DNA of 64,000 nt from Streptomyces sp. NBC_01267 (GCF_036241575.1 NZ_CP108455.1:1936501-2000500), one strand, 5' to 3'. Positions 51,282-61,042 are shown, counted from the stretch's first letter. Notes: a model not told the origin generated them from the sequence alone. A program made the numbers and translations.

Positions 51282-52907
51282 ATGACGCAGCCCCTCTCCC
51301 CCGCGACCGCCGCCGACGCGGAATCCACCGGATGGTGGCGGGACGCCGTCATCTACCAGGTGTACGTGCGGTCCTTCGCGGACAGCGACGGCGACGGCAT
51401 CGGCGATCTGCGGGGCATCACGGAGCGGCTGCCGTACCTCGCGGAGCTGGGCGTGGACGCGGTCTGGCTCACCCCGTTCTACGCCTCGCCCCAGGCGGAC
51501 GGCGGTTACGACGTCGCGGACTACCGCGTCGTCGACCCGCTCTTCGGGGATCTCGCGGAGGCCGAGGCGCTCCTGCGCGCCGCGCACCGGCTCGGACTGC
51601 GGGTGATCGTGGACGTCGTCCCGAACCACACCTCGGACCAGCACATCTGGTTCAAGGAGGCGCTGGCCGGAGGCGCGGGCAGCGCCGCCCGGTCCCGGTA
51701 CCACTTCCGGCCGGGCAGGGGCGGAGACGGTGAACTGCCGCCCAACGACTGGGAGTCGGTGTTCGGCGGACCGGCCTGGACGAGGGTGGCGGACGGCGCC
51801 TGGTACCTCCATCTCTTCGCGGGCGAGCAGCCCGACCTCAACTGGGAGAACCCCGAGGTGCGCGCGGAGTTCGAGGCGATCCTGCGCTTCTGGCTGGAGC
51901 TCGGCGCCGGTGGTGACCACCGCGGGGTGGACGGCTTCCGCGTCGATGTCGCCCACGGCATGGTCAAGGCCGCCGGGCTGCCGGACATCGGCAGCCGCGA
52001 GCAGGTCAAGATGATCGGCTCCCAGGTACTGCCGTTCTTCGACCAGGACGGGGTGCACGAGATCCACCGCTCCTGGCGGCGGCTGCTCGACTCGTACCCG
52101 GGCGAGCGCATCGGCGTCGCCGAGGCGTGGGCCCCCACGGCCGAGCGCCTCGCGCTGTACGTGCGCCCCGACGAGCTGCACCAGGCCTTCAACTTCCAGT
52201 TCCTCAGGTGCCCCTGGGACGCGGCGGCGATGCGCGCGGTCGTCGACGACTCGCTGGCCGCCACTGCTTCGGTGGGCGCGCCCACCACCTGGGTGCTCTC
52301 CAACCACGACGTCGTACGCCATGTGACGCGGTACGGCGGCGGCGCCACCGGGCTGCGCCGGGGCCGTGCCGCCGCCCTGCTGATGCTGGCGCTGCCCGGG
52401 TCCGCGTACGTCTACCAGGGCGAGGAACTCGGCCTGCCCGAGGTCACCGACCTCCCGGACGAGCTGCGCGAGGACCCGTCGTTCTTCCGCAGCGCCGGGC
52501 AGGAGGGGCTGCGGGACGGGTGCCGGGTGCCGATCCCCTGGACCGAGGACGGCCCTTCGTACGGTTTCGGGCCCGGCCCGGGATGGCTGCCGCAGCCCGA
52601 GAACTGGCGGGAACACTCTGTGCAGGCACAGACCGGTGACCCGGACTCGACCCTGGAGTTGTACCGCACCGCGCTGAAGCTGCGGCGCGAGCTCAGCGGC
52701 CTGGGCGACGGCTCCCTGGAGTGGCTCGACGGCCCCGAAGGTGTCCTGGTCTTCGCCCGGCCCGGATTCGTCTGTACCGTCAACACGCTCTCCGAGGCGG
52801 CCGAACTGCCCACCCCCGGAAGGCCGCTGCTCGCCACGTCCGAGCCGGTCCTGTCCGGTGACACCGTTCGCATTCCCGCCGATTCCTGCACCTGGTGGGC
52901 AATCTGA
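51282..52907 (+). CDS. GH13 alpha-glucosidase (AglA-like), copy 2
   Basis: The 541-aa enzyme has DVVPNHTSD, GFRVDVAHG (D222), VAEAWAP (E281) and LSNHD (D343), and no signal peptide. It is clearly paralogous to copy 1 (both carry GWWRDAVIYQVY, PNDWESIFGG/VFGG, SYGFG) but diverged throughout. It has a unique GAGGDHRG insertion before the nucleophile. The ATG at 51282 follows GAAAGGGAC. It diverges from malE and is followed 25 bp later by the second LacI gene, forming a mirror of the other agl-lacI module. Confidence 0.94.
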   Translation: MTQPLSPATAADAESTGWWRDAVIYQVYVRSFADSDGDGIGDLRGITERLPYLAELGVDAVWLTPFYASPQADGGYDVADYRVVDPLFGDLAEAEALLRAAHRLGLRVIVDVVPNHTSDQHIWFKEALAGGAGSAARSRYHFRPGRGGDGELPPNDWESVFGGPAWTRVADGAWYLHLFAGEQPDLNWENPEVRAEFEAILRFWLELGAGGDHRGVDGFRVDVAHGMVKAAGLPDIGSREQVKMIGSQVLPFFDQDGVHEIHRSWRRLLDSYPGERIGVAEAWAPTAERLALYVRPDELHQAFNFQFLRCPWDAAAMRAVVDDSLAATASVGAPTTWVLSNHDVVRHVTRYGGGATGLRRGRAAALLMLALPGSAYVYQGEELGLPEVTDLPDELREDPSFFRSAGQEGLRDGCRVPIPWTEDGPSYGFGPGPGWLPQPENWREHSVQAQTGDPDSTLELYRTALKLRRELSGLGDGSLEWLDGPEGVLVFARPGFVCTVNTLSEAAELPTPGRPLLATSEPVLSGDTVRIPADSCTWWAI

Positions 52908-52932
52908 CATGGGCCCGGTACAGTCCCTTCCC

Positions 52933-53997
52933 ATGACCGCACGGCTTGCCGACATCGCAGCCCAGGCGGGGGTCAGCGAAGCGACGGTCAGCCGGGTCCT
53001 CAACGGCAAGCCGGGGGTAGCGGCGGCCACCCGCGAGTCCGTTCTCGCCGCACTCGACGTGCTCGGCTACGAACGTCCCGTCCGGCTGCGCCAGCGCAGC
53101 GCGGGCCTCGTCGGGCTGATCACCCCCGAGCTGGAGAACCCGATCTTCCCGGCACTGGCGCAGGTCATCGGTCAGGCGCTCACCCGCCAGGGATACACCC
53201 CGGTGCTGGCCACCCAGACCCCGGGCGGCTCCACCGAGGACGAGCTCACCGAGATGCTGGTGGACCGTGGGGTCGCGGGCATCATCTTCGTCTCCGGGCT
53301 GCACGCGGACACCACGGCGGACATGCGGCGCTACGAGCAGCTGCGCGCCCAGGGCGTGCCGTACGTCCTGGTCAACGGCTTCTCGCCGAAGGTGCAGGCG
53401 CCCTTCATCTCGCCCGACGACCGGGCCGCGATGCGGCTGGCCGTCACCCACCTCGCCTCGCTGGGGCACACCCGGATCGGGCTCGCGCTCGGGCCGCGGC
53501 GCTTCGTCCCGGTGCTGCGGAAGACAGAGGGCTTCCAGGCCGCGATGCAGGACCGGTTCGGGCTGTCCCCGGCCGAGAGCGAGCAGCTGATCGAGCACTC
53601 GCTGTACACGCTGGAGGGCGGCCAGGCCGCGGCGTCGGCGCTCATCTCCGCCGGCTGTACGGCGGTGGTCTGCGCCAGCGACATGATGGCACTCGGTGCC
53701 ATCCGGGCCGCCCGCCAGCTCGGGCTCGACGTGCCGCGTGACATCTCGGTGGTCGGCTTCGACGACTCCCCGCTCATAGCGTTCACGGATCCGCCGATGA
53801 CCACGATCCGCCAGCCGGTCACCGCCATGGGGCAGGCCGCCGTCCGGGCCCTGCTCGAAGAGGTCGGCGGTACGCCCGCGCCGCACAGCGAATTCGTCTT
53901 CATGACGGAGCTGGTGGTCCGTGGTTCCACCGCTTCCGGCCCGGGTTCCGCCCCGGCGTCAACTTCCCGTTCCAGGGGCGCGGAGCAGGCCCGGTAG
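52933..53997 (+). CDS. malR: LacI family regulator, probable MalR
   Basis: The 354-aa protein starts MTARLADIAAQAGVSEATVS and RVLNGKPGVAAATRESVLAA, a typical LacI HTH, followed by an effector domain (GLITPELENPIFPALAQVIG, ISVVGFDDSPLIAFTDPPMT). By position beside malE it is the likely counterpart of S. coelicolor malR (SCO2232), which represses malEFG and amylase genes. An Ala/Pro/Ser-rich tail of about 25 residues is absent from the paralogue. TACAGT lies 10-15 bp before the ATG, so it may also have its own promoter. Confidence 0.88.
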   Translation: MTARLADIAAQAGVSEATVSRVLNGKPGVAAATRESVLAALDVLGYERPVRLRQRSAGLVGLITPELENPIFPALAQVIGQALTRQGYTPVLATQTPGGSTEDELTEMLVDRGVAGIIFVSGLHADTTADMRRYEQLRAQGVPYVLVNGFSPKVQAPFISPDDRAAMRLAVTHLASLGHTRIGLALGPRRFVPVLRKTEGFQAAMQDRFGLSPAESEQLIEHSLYTLEGGQAAASALISAGCTAVVCASDMMALGAIRAARQLGLDVPRDISVVGFDDSPLIAFTDPPMTTIRQPVTAMGQAAVRALLEEVGGTPAPHSEFVFMTELVVRGSTASGPGSAPASTSRSRGAEQAR

Positions 53998-54073
53998 CGT
54001 CCTAGCAGGTGCGGGCCGGGCGCCGCCGAGGGATGATCTGTGGGAAGCGGAGTTTCTGGCAGACTCTTTTCCT

Positions 54074-55054
54074 ATGGGTGAAACGACCGTGAAGACACTG
54101 GAAGGCCTTACGGCCGCCGCGTCACCCGTCGTGGCCAAGGAGCCTCATATCTCTCTCATCGGGCGACTTCGTACACCCCGCCGTCCCCGCATCTGGTTCG
54201 AAGTCCTGCTGATCGCGCTGAGTTACTGGATGTACTCGCTGATCCGCAACGCCGTACCGGAGCAGAAGGCGGAGGCGCTCCGCAATGCCAACTGGGTCTG
54301 GCGTGCGGAGCACACCCTCGGTATCGCAGTCGAGCAGAGCGTCAACCACGCCGTGAATTCGGTGACATGGCTGATCGTCGGGATGAACTACTACTACGCG
54401 ACCATGCACTTCATCATGACGATCAGTGTCCTGGTGTGGCTCTTCCACTTCCATCCGGGCCGCTACGCGGCGGCCCGGCTCGCGCTGTTCGCGACGACCG
54501 CGGTGGCGCTGGTGGGGTACTACCTGTACCCCCTGGCACCGCCACGTCTGATGCCCCACAGCCACTTCGTCGACACCGTGCTGGTGCACGACACCTGGGG
54601 CTCGATGGCCTCGGGCAACCTCAAGAACGTGTCGAACCAGTACGCGGCGATGCCGTCGATGCACATCGGCTGGTCGCTCTGGTGCGGCCTGATCATCTTC
54701 GCCCTGGCGAAGGCGCCCTGGGCGCGGATCCTGGGCCTGCTGTACCCGGTGCTGACACTGCTGGTGATCGTGGCGACGGCCAACCACTTCTGGCTGGACG
54801 CGGTGGGCGGAGTGCTCTGCCTGGCGTTCGGTACGGCTCTGTCGTACAGCTGGTACGGGGCGTTGCCGCATCAGTTGCCCCGGGTGCCCAAGAGCAGGCA
54901 GCCGGGCCGGATCGTGGCCTCCCGCTATCTGGGCGGGGACGCCTCCGAGCCGCGCGAGGGCGGCCAGGAGCGCCCCGTGACCGCCAAGGGCCGCCGCCCC
55001 GGACCGGCCACCGACCGTCCGGCGTCGGCGAGATCGACCCCGTCCGGCGACTGA
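54074..55054 (+). CDS. PAP2 superfamily membrane phosphatase/inositol-phosphoceramide-like protein
   Basis: The 326-aa protein has about six TM helices and the phosphatase motifs AAMPSMHIGWSLWCG (PSxH-type) and ANHFWLDAVGG (HxxxD). The first motif KxxxxxxRP is weak (PPRLMP). This is the inositol phosphorylceramide synthase/AUR1-like branch (YYYATMHFIMTISVLVWLFH). The last 60 residues are Lys/Arg/Pro-rich and cytosolic. It probably dephosphorylates a membrane phospholipid or prenyl phosphate. It is convergent with glnE. Confidence 0.88.
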   Translation: MGETTVKTLEGLTAAASPVVAKEPHISLIGRLRTPRRPRIWFEVLLIALSYWMYSLIRNAVPEQKAEALRNANWVWRAEHTLGIAVEQSVNHAVNSVTWLIVGMNYYYATMHFIMTISVLVWLFHFHPGRYAAARLALFATTAVALVGYYLYPLAPPRLMPHSHFVDTVLVHDTWGSMASGNLKNVSNQYAAMPSMHIGWSLWCGLIIFALAKAPWARILGLLYPVLTLLVIVATANHFWLDAVGGVLCLAFGTALSYSWYGALPHQLPRVPKSRQPGRIVASRYLGGDASEPREGGQERPVTAKGRRPGPATDRPASARSTPSGD

Positions 55055-55123
55055 GGGCCGGGTACGACCGGCTGGGGCCGGGGTTCTCCCGGGGATCCCG
55101 CGCAGAACCCGTACACCGTACGG

Positions 55124-58100
55124 CTACGCCCCGTAGAACTGCTCCTCCATGACCCCGCGGGCCCGCCGTGTGGCCCGGCGGTAGTCGTCGATCATGTCGC
55201 CCACGTGTCCCGTCTCGTACCCCAGGTACCGGGCCATCGCCGCCAGTTCCCGCCCGTCCGAGGGGAACGTGTCACCGGCCCTCCCCCGCACCAGCATCAC
55301 CGCGTTGCGCACCCGCGAGGCCAGCACCCACGCCTCGTCCAGGGTCTGCGCGTCCTCGGTGGACAGCAGTTCCGCCTCGTGGGCGGCGGCCAGGGCCCTG
55401 CGGGTACGGGTGGTCCGCAGGCCCGGCAGCCGCCAGCCGTGCTGCATCTGCAACAGCTGCACCGTCCACTCGACGTCACTGAGCCCGCCCCGGCCGAGCT
55501 TCGCGTGCAGGGTCGGGTCCGCGCCGCGCGGCATCCGCTCCGACTCCATCCGCGCCTTGAGGCGGCGGATCTCCCGTACCGCGTCGTCACCGAGGCCCTC
55601 GGCGGGGTAGCGCAGCGGATCGATCAGCTCGACGAAGCTCCGGCCCAGGTCGGCGTCGCCCGCCATCGGTTCGGCGCGCAGCAGCGCCTGGCTCTCCCAG
55701 ACGCGCGACCAGCGGCGGTAGTACGCGGCGTAGGAGGCCAGCGTCCGCACCAGCGGGCCGCTCTTGCCCTCGGGGCGCAGGTCCGCGTCGATCAGCAGCG
55801 GCGGGTCGGCGGTCGGCAGCTGGAGCAGCCTGCGCATCTCGGCGACGACGGCGTTGGCCGCCCTGGCCGCTTCCTGGTCGTCCACGCCGTCCCGCGGGGC
55901 GTGCACGAAGAGCACATCGGCGTCCGAGCCGTAGCTCAGCTCGTGGCCGCCGAAACGGCCCATGCCGATGACCGCGAACCTGGTCGGCAGGGTGTCGCCC
56001 CACTCGGCCCGTACGGCGGCCCGCAGGGCGCCGGCGAGGGTCGCGGCGTTCAGGTCGGTGACGGCGTTGCCGACGCGGTCCACCAGGGCGCCCGGGTCCG
56101 GTTCGGCGGGGTTCTCCTCGGTGCCGTACGAGCTGATCAGGTCGGCCGCCGCCGTACGGAAGAGTTCCCGGCGGCGGACCCCGCGCGCCGACGCGACCGC
56201 GCCCTCGGGGGTCTCCGCCCGGCCGACGGCCGACAGGACCTCCTGTTCGAGGTTGTCGCGGCTGCGCGGGTCGAGGCCGCCGCGCGCGCCGAGCAGCGAG
56301 ACCGCCTCGGGGGCGCGCAGCAGCAGGTCGGGGGCGAGGCGGCCGGCCGAGAGGACCCGGGCGAGGTTCTCCGCGGCGGCCCCCTCGTCGCGGAGCAGCC
56401 GCAGGTACCAGGGGGTCTTGCCGAGCGCGTCGGAGACCTTGCGGAAGCCGAGCAGACCGGCGTCCGGGTCGGCGGAGTCCGCGAACCAGCCGAGCAGCAC
56501 GGGCAGCAGGGTGCGCTGGATGGCGGCCTTCCTGGAGACCCCGGAGGACAGCGCCTCCAGGTGGCGCAGGGCGCCGACCGGGTCGGCGTACCCGAGCGCT
56601 TCGAGGCGCTGGCCGGCGGCCTTCGGGCTGAGCCTGATCTCGCCGGGGGCCAGCTGGGCGACGGCGTCGAGGAGCGGCCGGTAGAAGAGCTTCTCGTGCA
56701 GCTTCCGTACGACGGCCGCGTGCCGTTTCCACGCCCTGGTCAGCTCGGCGACGGGGTCGGTGCGCAGCCCCAGTGAACGCCCGAGCCTGCGCAGATCGGC
56801 CTCGCCCTCGGGTACGAGGTGGGTGCGCCGGAGCCGGTACAGCTGGATGTGGTGCTCCATGGCGCGCAGGAAGCGGTACGCCTCGTCCAGCTGCGCGGCG
56901 TCGGACCGTCCCACATAGCCGCCCACCGCCAGCGCGTCCAGGGCCTCCAGGGTGTTCCCGCTGCGCAGGGTGGCGTCGCTGCGTCCGTGGACGAGCTGGA
57001 GCAGCTGGACGGCGAACTCCACGTCCCGCAGCCCGCCGGGCCCGAGTTTCAGCTCGCGCTCGACGAGGGCGGGCGGGATGTTGTCGACGACCCGGCGGCG
57101 CATCTTCTGGGCGTCGGTGACGAAGTTGTCGCGCTCCGACGCCTGCCACACCAGGGGCCTGACGGCTTCGACGTACTCCTCGCCGAGCGTGAGGTCACCG
57201 GCGACCGCCCGCGCCTTGAGCAGTGCCTGGAACTCCCAGGTCTTGGCCCAGCGCTGGTAGTACGCGAGATGGCTGGACAGGGTACGCACCAGCGGCCCGT
57301 TGCGCCCCTCGGGACGCAGGTTGGCGTCGACGGGCCAGATGGTGCCCTCGATGTTGGTCTCGGAGCAGATCCGCATCATGTGGGCGGCGAGCCGGGTGGC
57401 GGCCTGGACGGCTTCGGTCTCGGTCTCGTCAGCGGCGTCACCGGAGTCGCCGTTTCCGCCGGTGACCAGGACGGTGACGGCGGGCTCGGCGATGAAGACG
57501 ACATCCACGTCGGAGACGTAATTGAGCTCGTGTCCCCCGCATTTACCCATGGCGACGACGGCGAGACGGCACAGCGCGGCGTCCTGCGGGGCGGCGGCGG
57601 AGGCGATCGTGAGGGCGGCGCGCAGGGTGGCCGTCGCCAGGTCGGCCAGCTCGGCGGCGGTCTGTCCGACCTCGGTCGTCCCGCACACGTCGCGTGCCGC
57701 GATGGACAGCAGGCACCGCCGGTAGGCGATCCGCAGGGACACCGGGTCGTCCGCGTCGGCGAGACCGCGCTCGAACTCGACGACGCCCGGGTGCAGATCC
57801 GACGTCTCGTAGGTGACGAGGGCGTGCCAGTCGTGCGGGTGCCGCGCCAGGTGGTCGCCGAGCGCCTCGGAGGCGCCGAGCACCCCGAGCAGCCGGTCGC
57901 GCAGCGGTTTCGCCGCGATCAGCATGTCCAGCAGGGTCTGCCGCTCGTCGGGCTCCTGGGACTCGGCCATGCGTACGAGGGCGAGCAGCGCGAGGTCCGG
58001 GTCGGCGGTGGCGCCCAGGGCGTCGAGGAGTACCGGATCGGTGCGTACGGAGGCGAGCTCCGGGGCGTCGAGGAGCCGTTCGGCGGCCGAGGGGTCGGTG

Positions 58101-58156
58101 AAACCGTGCCGCAACAGCCGGGTGAAGGTACTGCTTCTGCGCCCCGGCACCGTCAT
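55124..58156 (-). CDS. glnE: Bifunctional glutamine synthetase adenylyltransferase/adenylyl-removing enzyme
   Basis: The 1010-aa protein has two nucleotidyltransferase domains: an N-terminal one with NYVSDVDVVFIAEP (near residue 210) and a C-terminal one with YGSDADVLFVHAP (near 740), each having the paired Asp of GxDxD motifs. The N-domain removes AMP from GlnA and the C-domain adds it at the conserved Tyr. The length is normal. The ATG at 58156 is the start; the frame upstream is intergenic. Its substrate GlnA (Tyr397 present) is encoded 43 kb away in this window. Confidence 0.97.
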   Translation of the reverse strand: MTVPGRRSSTFTRLLRHGFTDPSAAERLLDAPELASVRTDPVLLDALGATADPDLALLALVRMAESQEPDERQTLLDMLIAAKPLRDRLLGVLGASEALGDHLARHPHDWHALVTYETSDLHPGVVEFERGLADADDPVSLRIAYRRCLLSIAARDVCGTTEVGQTAAELADLATATLRAALTIASAAAPQDAALCRLAVVAMGKCGGHELNYVSDVDVVFIAEPAVTVLVTGGNGDSGDAADETETEAVQAATRLAAHMMRICSETNIEGTIWPVDANLRPEGRNGPLVRTLSSHLAYYQRWAKTWEFQALLKARAVAGDLTLGEEYVEAVRPLVWQASERDNFVTDAQKMRRRVVDNIPPALVERELKLGPGGLRDVEFAVQLLQLVHGRSDATLRSGNTLEALDALAVGGYVGRSDAAQLDEAYRFLRAMEHHIQLYRLRRTHLVPEGEADLRRLGRSLGLRTDPVAELTRAWKRHAAVVRKLHEKLFYRPLLDAVAQLAPGEIRLSPKAAGQRLEALGYADPVGALRHLEALSSGVSRKAAIQRTLLPVLLGWFADSADPDAGLLGFRKVSDALGKTPWYLRLLRDEGAAAENLARVLSAGRLAPDLLLRAPEAVSLLGARGGLDPRSRDNLEQEVLSAVGRAETPEGAVASARGVRRRELFRTAAADLISSYGTEENPAEPDPGALVDRVGNAVTDLNAATLAGALRAAVRAEWGDTLPTRFAVIGMGRFGGHELSYGSDADVLFVHAPRDGVDDQEAARAANAVVAEMRRLLQLPTADPPLLIDADLRPEGKSGPLVRTLASYAAYYRRWSRVWESQALLRAEPMAGDADLGRSFVELIDPLRYPAEGLGDDAVREIRRLKARMESERMPRGADPTLHAKLGRGGLSDVEWTVQLLQMQHGWRLPGLRTTRTRRALAAAHEAELLSTEDAQTLDEAWVLASRVRNAVMLVRGRAGDTFPSDGRELAAMARYLGYETGHVGDMIDDYRRATRRARGVMEEQFYGA

Positions 58157-58293
58157 GCCGCCGCCTCCCGAGCCGGTCCACCCGGCAGATCGAAGTCCGG
58201 GTTCCGAGCCTAGCCGCAGCAGCGGTGAGCGGCCCTCCCGAGGGGCGGCACCGTCCCGGCCGGAGGCAAGCGTGGGGGCCGTCCGCACCGTCG

Positions 58294-58323
58294 CGCCCGG
58301 CCCCGGGGAGGGGAGGCCGGGCG
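58294..58323 (-). terminator. Terminator of the secreted-protein gene
   Basis: CGCCCGGCC (58294-58302) pairs with GGCCGGGCG (58315-58323) with a 12-nt loop, just past the stop at 58338 on the minus strand and before glnE. Confidence 0.7.
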
Positions 58324-58337
58324 GACGGGGTGCGGAG

Positions 58338-59093
58338 TTACTGTCCGATGCCGTTCTCCTCGGTGGCGCCGGAGCCGTCCAGTGTCACCTTGGCGATGTC
58401 CTGGCAGGTGTCGCTGAGGCTCGACGACCGGTAAGTGCCGTTGCCCGCGCTGGTGGTGGGGATGCCGAACAGGAGCTTGGAGTACTTGGCGTCCGCGCAG
58501 GTCGTGGCGGGGTTGTTCCAGTCGAAGTACTCGGTCCAGCTGATGAAGCTGCCGCCGGCCATGGAGTGGTCGCCGTCGATCCTGATGGTGCCGAGGACCG
58601 TGGTGGTGCCGGCGGTCCGGTCCACGATGGAGTACTTCCAGTTCGAGCCGGACTGCTGTTCCGCCTGCATCGCGTACTGGTGTCCCTCGACCGGGCGCTG
58701 GTCCAGCCGGCAGGTCTTGCCGGTGCCGCCCTCGTCGAAGTCCTGGCAGTAGGTGCCTGCGCCGCCCGCGGTGGCCGCCGTCCCGTTCCAGATGGAGACG
58801 AGGAACATGCCGCCGCCGTCGGCGTGGGTCTGGAAGCCCATGTAGCCGGAGGCTCCGCTCCCGGCAAAGGTGAACTGGGTGGACCAGTAGGCGTTGTAGT
58901 TGCCCGGGGAGTGCTGGAGGGTCATCGGGATCGAGACCGATGTGACGTCCTGGGGCGCGTTCCAGTAGGCGTAGGTGCCCGGGGTCTGGCCGGTGTCGGC
59001 CGCCTGTACCGGGGCCGCGGGTCCCATCAGCAGCACGGCGGCGCCCGCCGCCGCGGTGAGGGTTCCGGTCGTGATCAGTTTCCGCATCCGCAT
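58338..59093 (-). CDS. Secreted protein with DUF3472-like domain
   Basis: The 251-aa protein has a Sec signal (KLITTGTLTAAAGAAVLLMG, then APVQA). The mature sequence has SGYMGFQTHADGGGMFLVSI, WNGTAATAGGAGTYCQDF and CRLDQRPVEGHQYAMQ. These resemble DUF3472-type secreted lectin-like proteins, with two Cys pairs. The ATG at 59093 follows GGAGACACAC; a second ATG is 6 bp on. It lies just downstream of aml on the same strand. Function is unknown; binding of a polysaccharide is a guess. Confidence 0.7.
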   Translation of the reverse strand: MRMRKLITTGTLTAAAGAAVLLMGPAAPVQAADTGQTPGTYAYWNAPQDVTSVSIPMTLQHSPGNYNAYWSTQFTFAGSGASGYMGFQTHADGGGMFLVSIWNGTAATAGGAGTYCQDFDEGGTGKTCRLDQRPVEGHQYAMQAEQQSGSNWKYSIVDRTAGTTTVLGTIRIDGDHSMAGGSFISWTEYFDWNNPATTCADAKYSKLLFGIPTTSAGNGTYRSSSLSDTCQDIAKVTLDGSGATEENGIGQ

Positions 59094-59279
59094 GTGTGTC
59101 TCCTGAGTGGGGGGGGTGGAGTTCACGTGGCCGTGCAGTGAAGGTGAGTGGTCCTGTTCACCGGTGACGCTGAACAAGCACGTTCACGCACGACCTGACG
59201 GTTCGTCAACAGATCGCGACGAAAGGACAAGTGCGCCGGCGCCAAAGTCCAAGAGCCCGCGCACCCGTACCGGCGGGGC

Positions 59280-59313
59280 GGCCGGGACCGCCGCGGCGAG
59301 GGCCGTCCCGGCC
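59280..59313 (-). terminator. Terminator of the amylase gene
   Basis: GGCCGGGAC (59280-59288) pairs with GTCCCGGCC (59305-59313), 9 bp past the aml stop at 59322 on the minus strand, with a 16-nt loop. The remaining 190 bp to the next gene's start shows no coding sequence. Confidence 0.75.
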
Positions 59314-59321
59314 ACCGGTGT

Positions 59322-60719
59322 TCACGTACCCGAGCAGGAACTCGCCGCGTAGAGGGCGACCGCGTCGTCGGACCCGACGGTGGCGGTGAACGTGCCGTCC
59401 GGACCGACGGTGTACGTCGTCCCGCTGTGCTGGACGTCGCAGTAGGTGCCGCCCGGCAGCGAGGTGCTGAACGTCCGGGTCAGCGGGCCGCCCTCGTGGT
59501 TGATCGCGACGAAGCCCTTGCTGCCGCGGCCGAAGGCGATGGCGTTGCCGCCGTCGGACCACCAGTCGGTCACCGCGGTACCGGAGACCGCGTTGCGGAA
59601 GCCGACCATGTTCGCGATCTGCGGCCAGGCGTGCTGGCACTTCCAGCCGTCGCTGTAACAGGCGTTGACCGTACCGCCGTTGGGCGGGCCGGCGTCGTTG
59701 CTGGAGAACTCGTACCCGGAGTACACGTTCGGCGAGCCGTAGGGCCAGGCCAGCACGAAGACGTTGGCCAGGGTGTAGGTGGCGTTGTCCTTGTAGCTGA
59801 GCGTGGAGCCGTTGCGCTCGGTGTCCCAGTTGTCCACGAACGTACGGGACTTGTCGCTCGCGAGGTACCCGCTGCCCCAGGACTGGCCCCAGTTGCCGAG
59901 GGAGGACAGCTGCCCGCTGCTGAAGATCCGCTTGAGGTCGAAGGCGCCCTGGAAGGCGTCCACGTCGCCCGTCCCGGTGTACTCGCCCGGCTGGACGGCC
60001 TCGCCCGCGCCGTAGATGACCTCCTGCGCCCAGTAGATCCCCGGGTCGGAGAGCTTCGCCTTGATCGCGGCGAGGTCACCGGCCGCCATGTGCTTCGCCG
60101 CGTCGATCCGGAATCCGTCCACCCCGAGCGAGATGAGGTGGTTCAGGTAGCCGGCGATGGTGGTGCGGACGTAGTCGCTGCCGGTGTCCAGGTCGGCCAG
60201 GCCGACGAGTTCGCAGTTCTGGACGTTGTCGCGGTCGCCGTAGTTGCTGATGTCGGTGCGGCAGGAGTGGAAGTCCTGGTCCTGGTAGAAGCCGGGGTAG
60301 TCGTACTTGCTGTAGCCCGTGCCCCCGGTGCCCGTCCCCGAGCCGGCCGACATGTGGTTGATCACCGCGTCGGCGACGACCTTCACCCCGGCACCGTGGC
60401 AGGTGTTCACCATGTTCCGGAACGAGGTCTCGTCGCCGAGCCGTCCGGCGATGCGGTAACTGACCGGCTGGTACGAGGTCCACCACTGGTCGCCCTGGAT
60501 GTGCTCGGACGCCGGTGAGACCTCGACGTACCCGTACCCGGCCGGGCCGAGGCTGTCGGTGCAGGCCTTGGCCACGGAGTCGTACTTCCACTCGAAGAGG
60601 GTGGCGGTGACGTCCTTGCTGCCGGGCGGGGTCGCCTGCGCGGACGGCTGGGCGGCGAAGGTGAGGCCGGTCGCCGCGAGCAGTACGGCCAGCCCGCTGC
60701 GTAGGGCACGGGATCTCAT
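59322..60719 (-). CDS. aml: Secreted alpha-amylase (GH13_32)
   Basis: The 465-aa protein has a Sec signal ([20 protein letters not shown]). Its GH13 motifs are [21 protein letters not shown] (nucleophile D206), YWAQEVI (acid/base E233) and FVDNWDTER (D299), where many amylases have NHD. The catalytic barrel and C-domain occupy the whole protein; the starch-binding CBM20 of longer Streptomyces amylases is absent. It breaks starch into maltodextrins for MalEFG. CTTGCAG/CTGCAAG operators lie directly upstream, so MalR control is likely. Confidence 0.95.
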   Translation of the reverse strand: MRSRALRSGLAVLLAATGLTFAAQPSAQATPPGSKDVTATLFEWKYDSVAKACTDSLGPAGYGYVEVSPASEHIQGDQWWTSYQPVSYRIAGRLGDETSFRNMVNTCHGAGVKVVADAVINHMSAGSGTGTGGTGYSKYDYPGFYQDQDFHSCRTDISNYGDRDNVQNCELVGLADLDTGSDYVRTTIAGYLNHLISLGVDGFRIDAAKHMAAGDLAAIKAKLSDPGIYWAQEVIYGAGEAVQPGEYTGTGDVDAFQGAFDLKRIFSSGQLSSLGNWGQSWGSGYLASDKSRTFVDNWDTERNGSTLSYKDNATYTLANVFVLAWPYGSPNVYSGYEFSSNDAGPPNGGTVNACYSDGWKCQHAWPQIANMVGFRNAVSGTAVTDWWSDGGNAIAFGRGSKGFVAINHEGGPLTRTFSTSLPGGTYCDVQHSGTTYTVGPDGTFTATVGSDDAVALYAASSCSGT

Positions 60720-60803
60720 GAGCGGCTCCTGTGGTCGGGCCCCGCGTCCCGCGAGGCTGCGCCCGAGGAGCCTCCCGCCGTGGAGATGGACACGTCAAGA
60801 TAT

Positions 60804-60834
60804 CTGCAAGGGATTTCCTGAACCTTGCAGCAAG
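60804..60834. promoter_or_regulatory. MalR-like operators upstream of aml
   Basis: CTGCAAG (60804-60810) and CTTGCAGCAAG (60824-60834) flank a 13-bp spacer, 85-115 bp before the aml ATG. The same half-sites recur at malE/aglA and, identically in core, at 44644-44654. Direct-repeat CTTGCAG motifs before Streptomyces amylase genes are known MalR/Reg1 targets. Confidence 0.8.
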
Positions 60835-60982
60835 AAATTACAGCCGGTGGGACCGGGCCCCGCTCACGCGATCCAGTGCGGTCGACGGGCGGCGGACGAG
60901 GGCGGGATCCCGTCGGCGAGCGCGGCGGCCATCCGTCGCACGGCCTCGCGGCGTGCTCGCCGGACCTCGGCCTCGCGCTCAC

Positions 60983-61018
60983 CCCCAGCACCTCGGACTT
61001 GCGGCCCGGGTGCTGGGG
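60983..61018 (-). terminator. Terminator of glnA2, in the aml/glnA2 gap
   Basis: CCCCAGCACC (60983-60992) pairs with GGTGCTGGGG (61009-61018) with a 16-nt loop, 25 bp past the glnA2 stop on the minus strand. The other parts of the 323-bp gap (60720-61042) hold the aml operators and no further gene. Confidence 0.75.
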
Positions 61019-61042
61019 CCCGTCTGATCCCTCTGATCCGCC

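Noticed and set aside
44975..53997. Duplicated agl-lacI modules as an assembly artefact
   Set aside because: The copies are diverged along their length, point in opposite directions and have different lengths, so they are true paralogues.
59322..60719. Inactive amylase because NHD reads NWD
   Set aside because: The three catalytic acids are present, and I recall NWD in other active Streptomyces amylases.
60720..61042. Additional small genes between aml and glnA2
   Set aside because: The open frames there are shadow-like, lack ribosome sites and overlap the operators and terminator.
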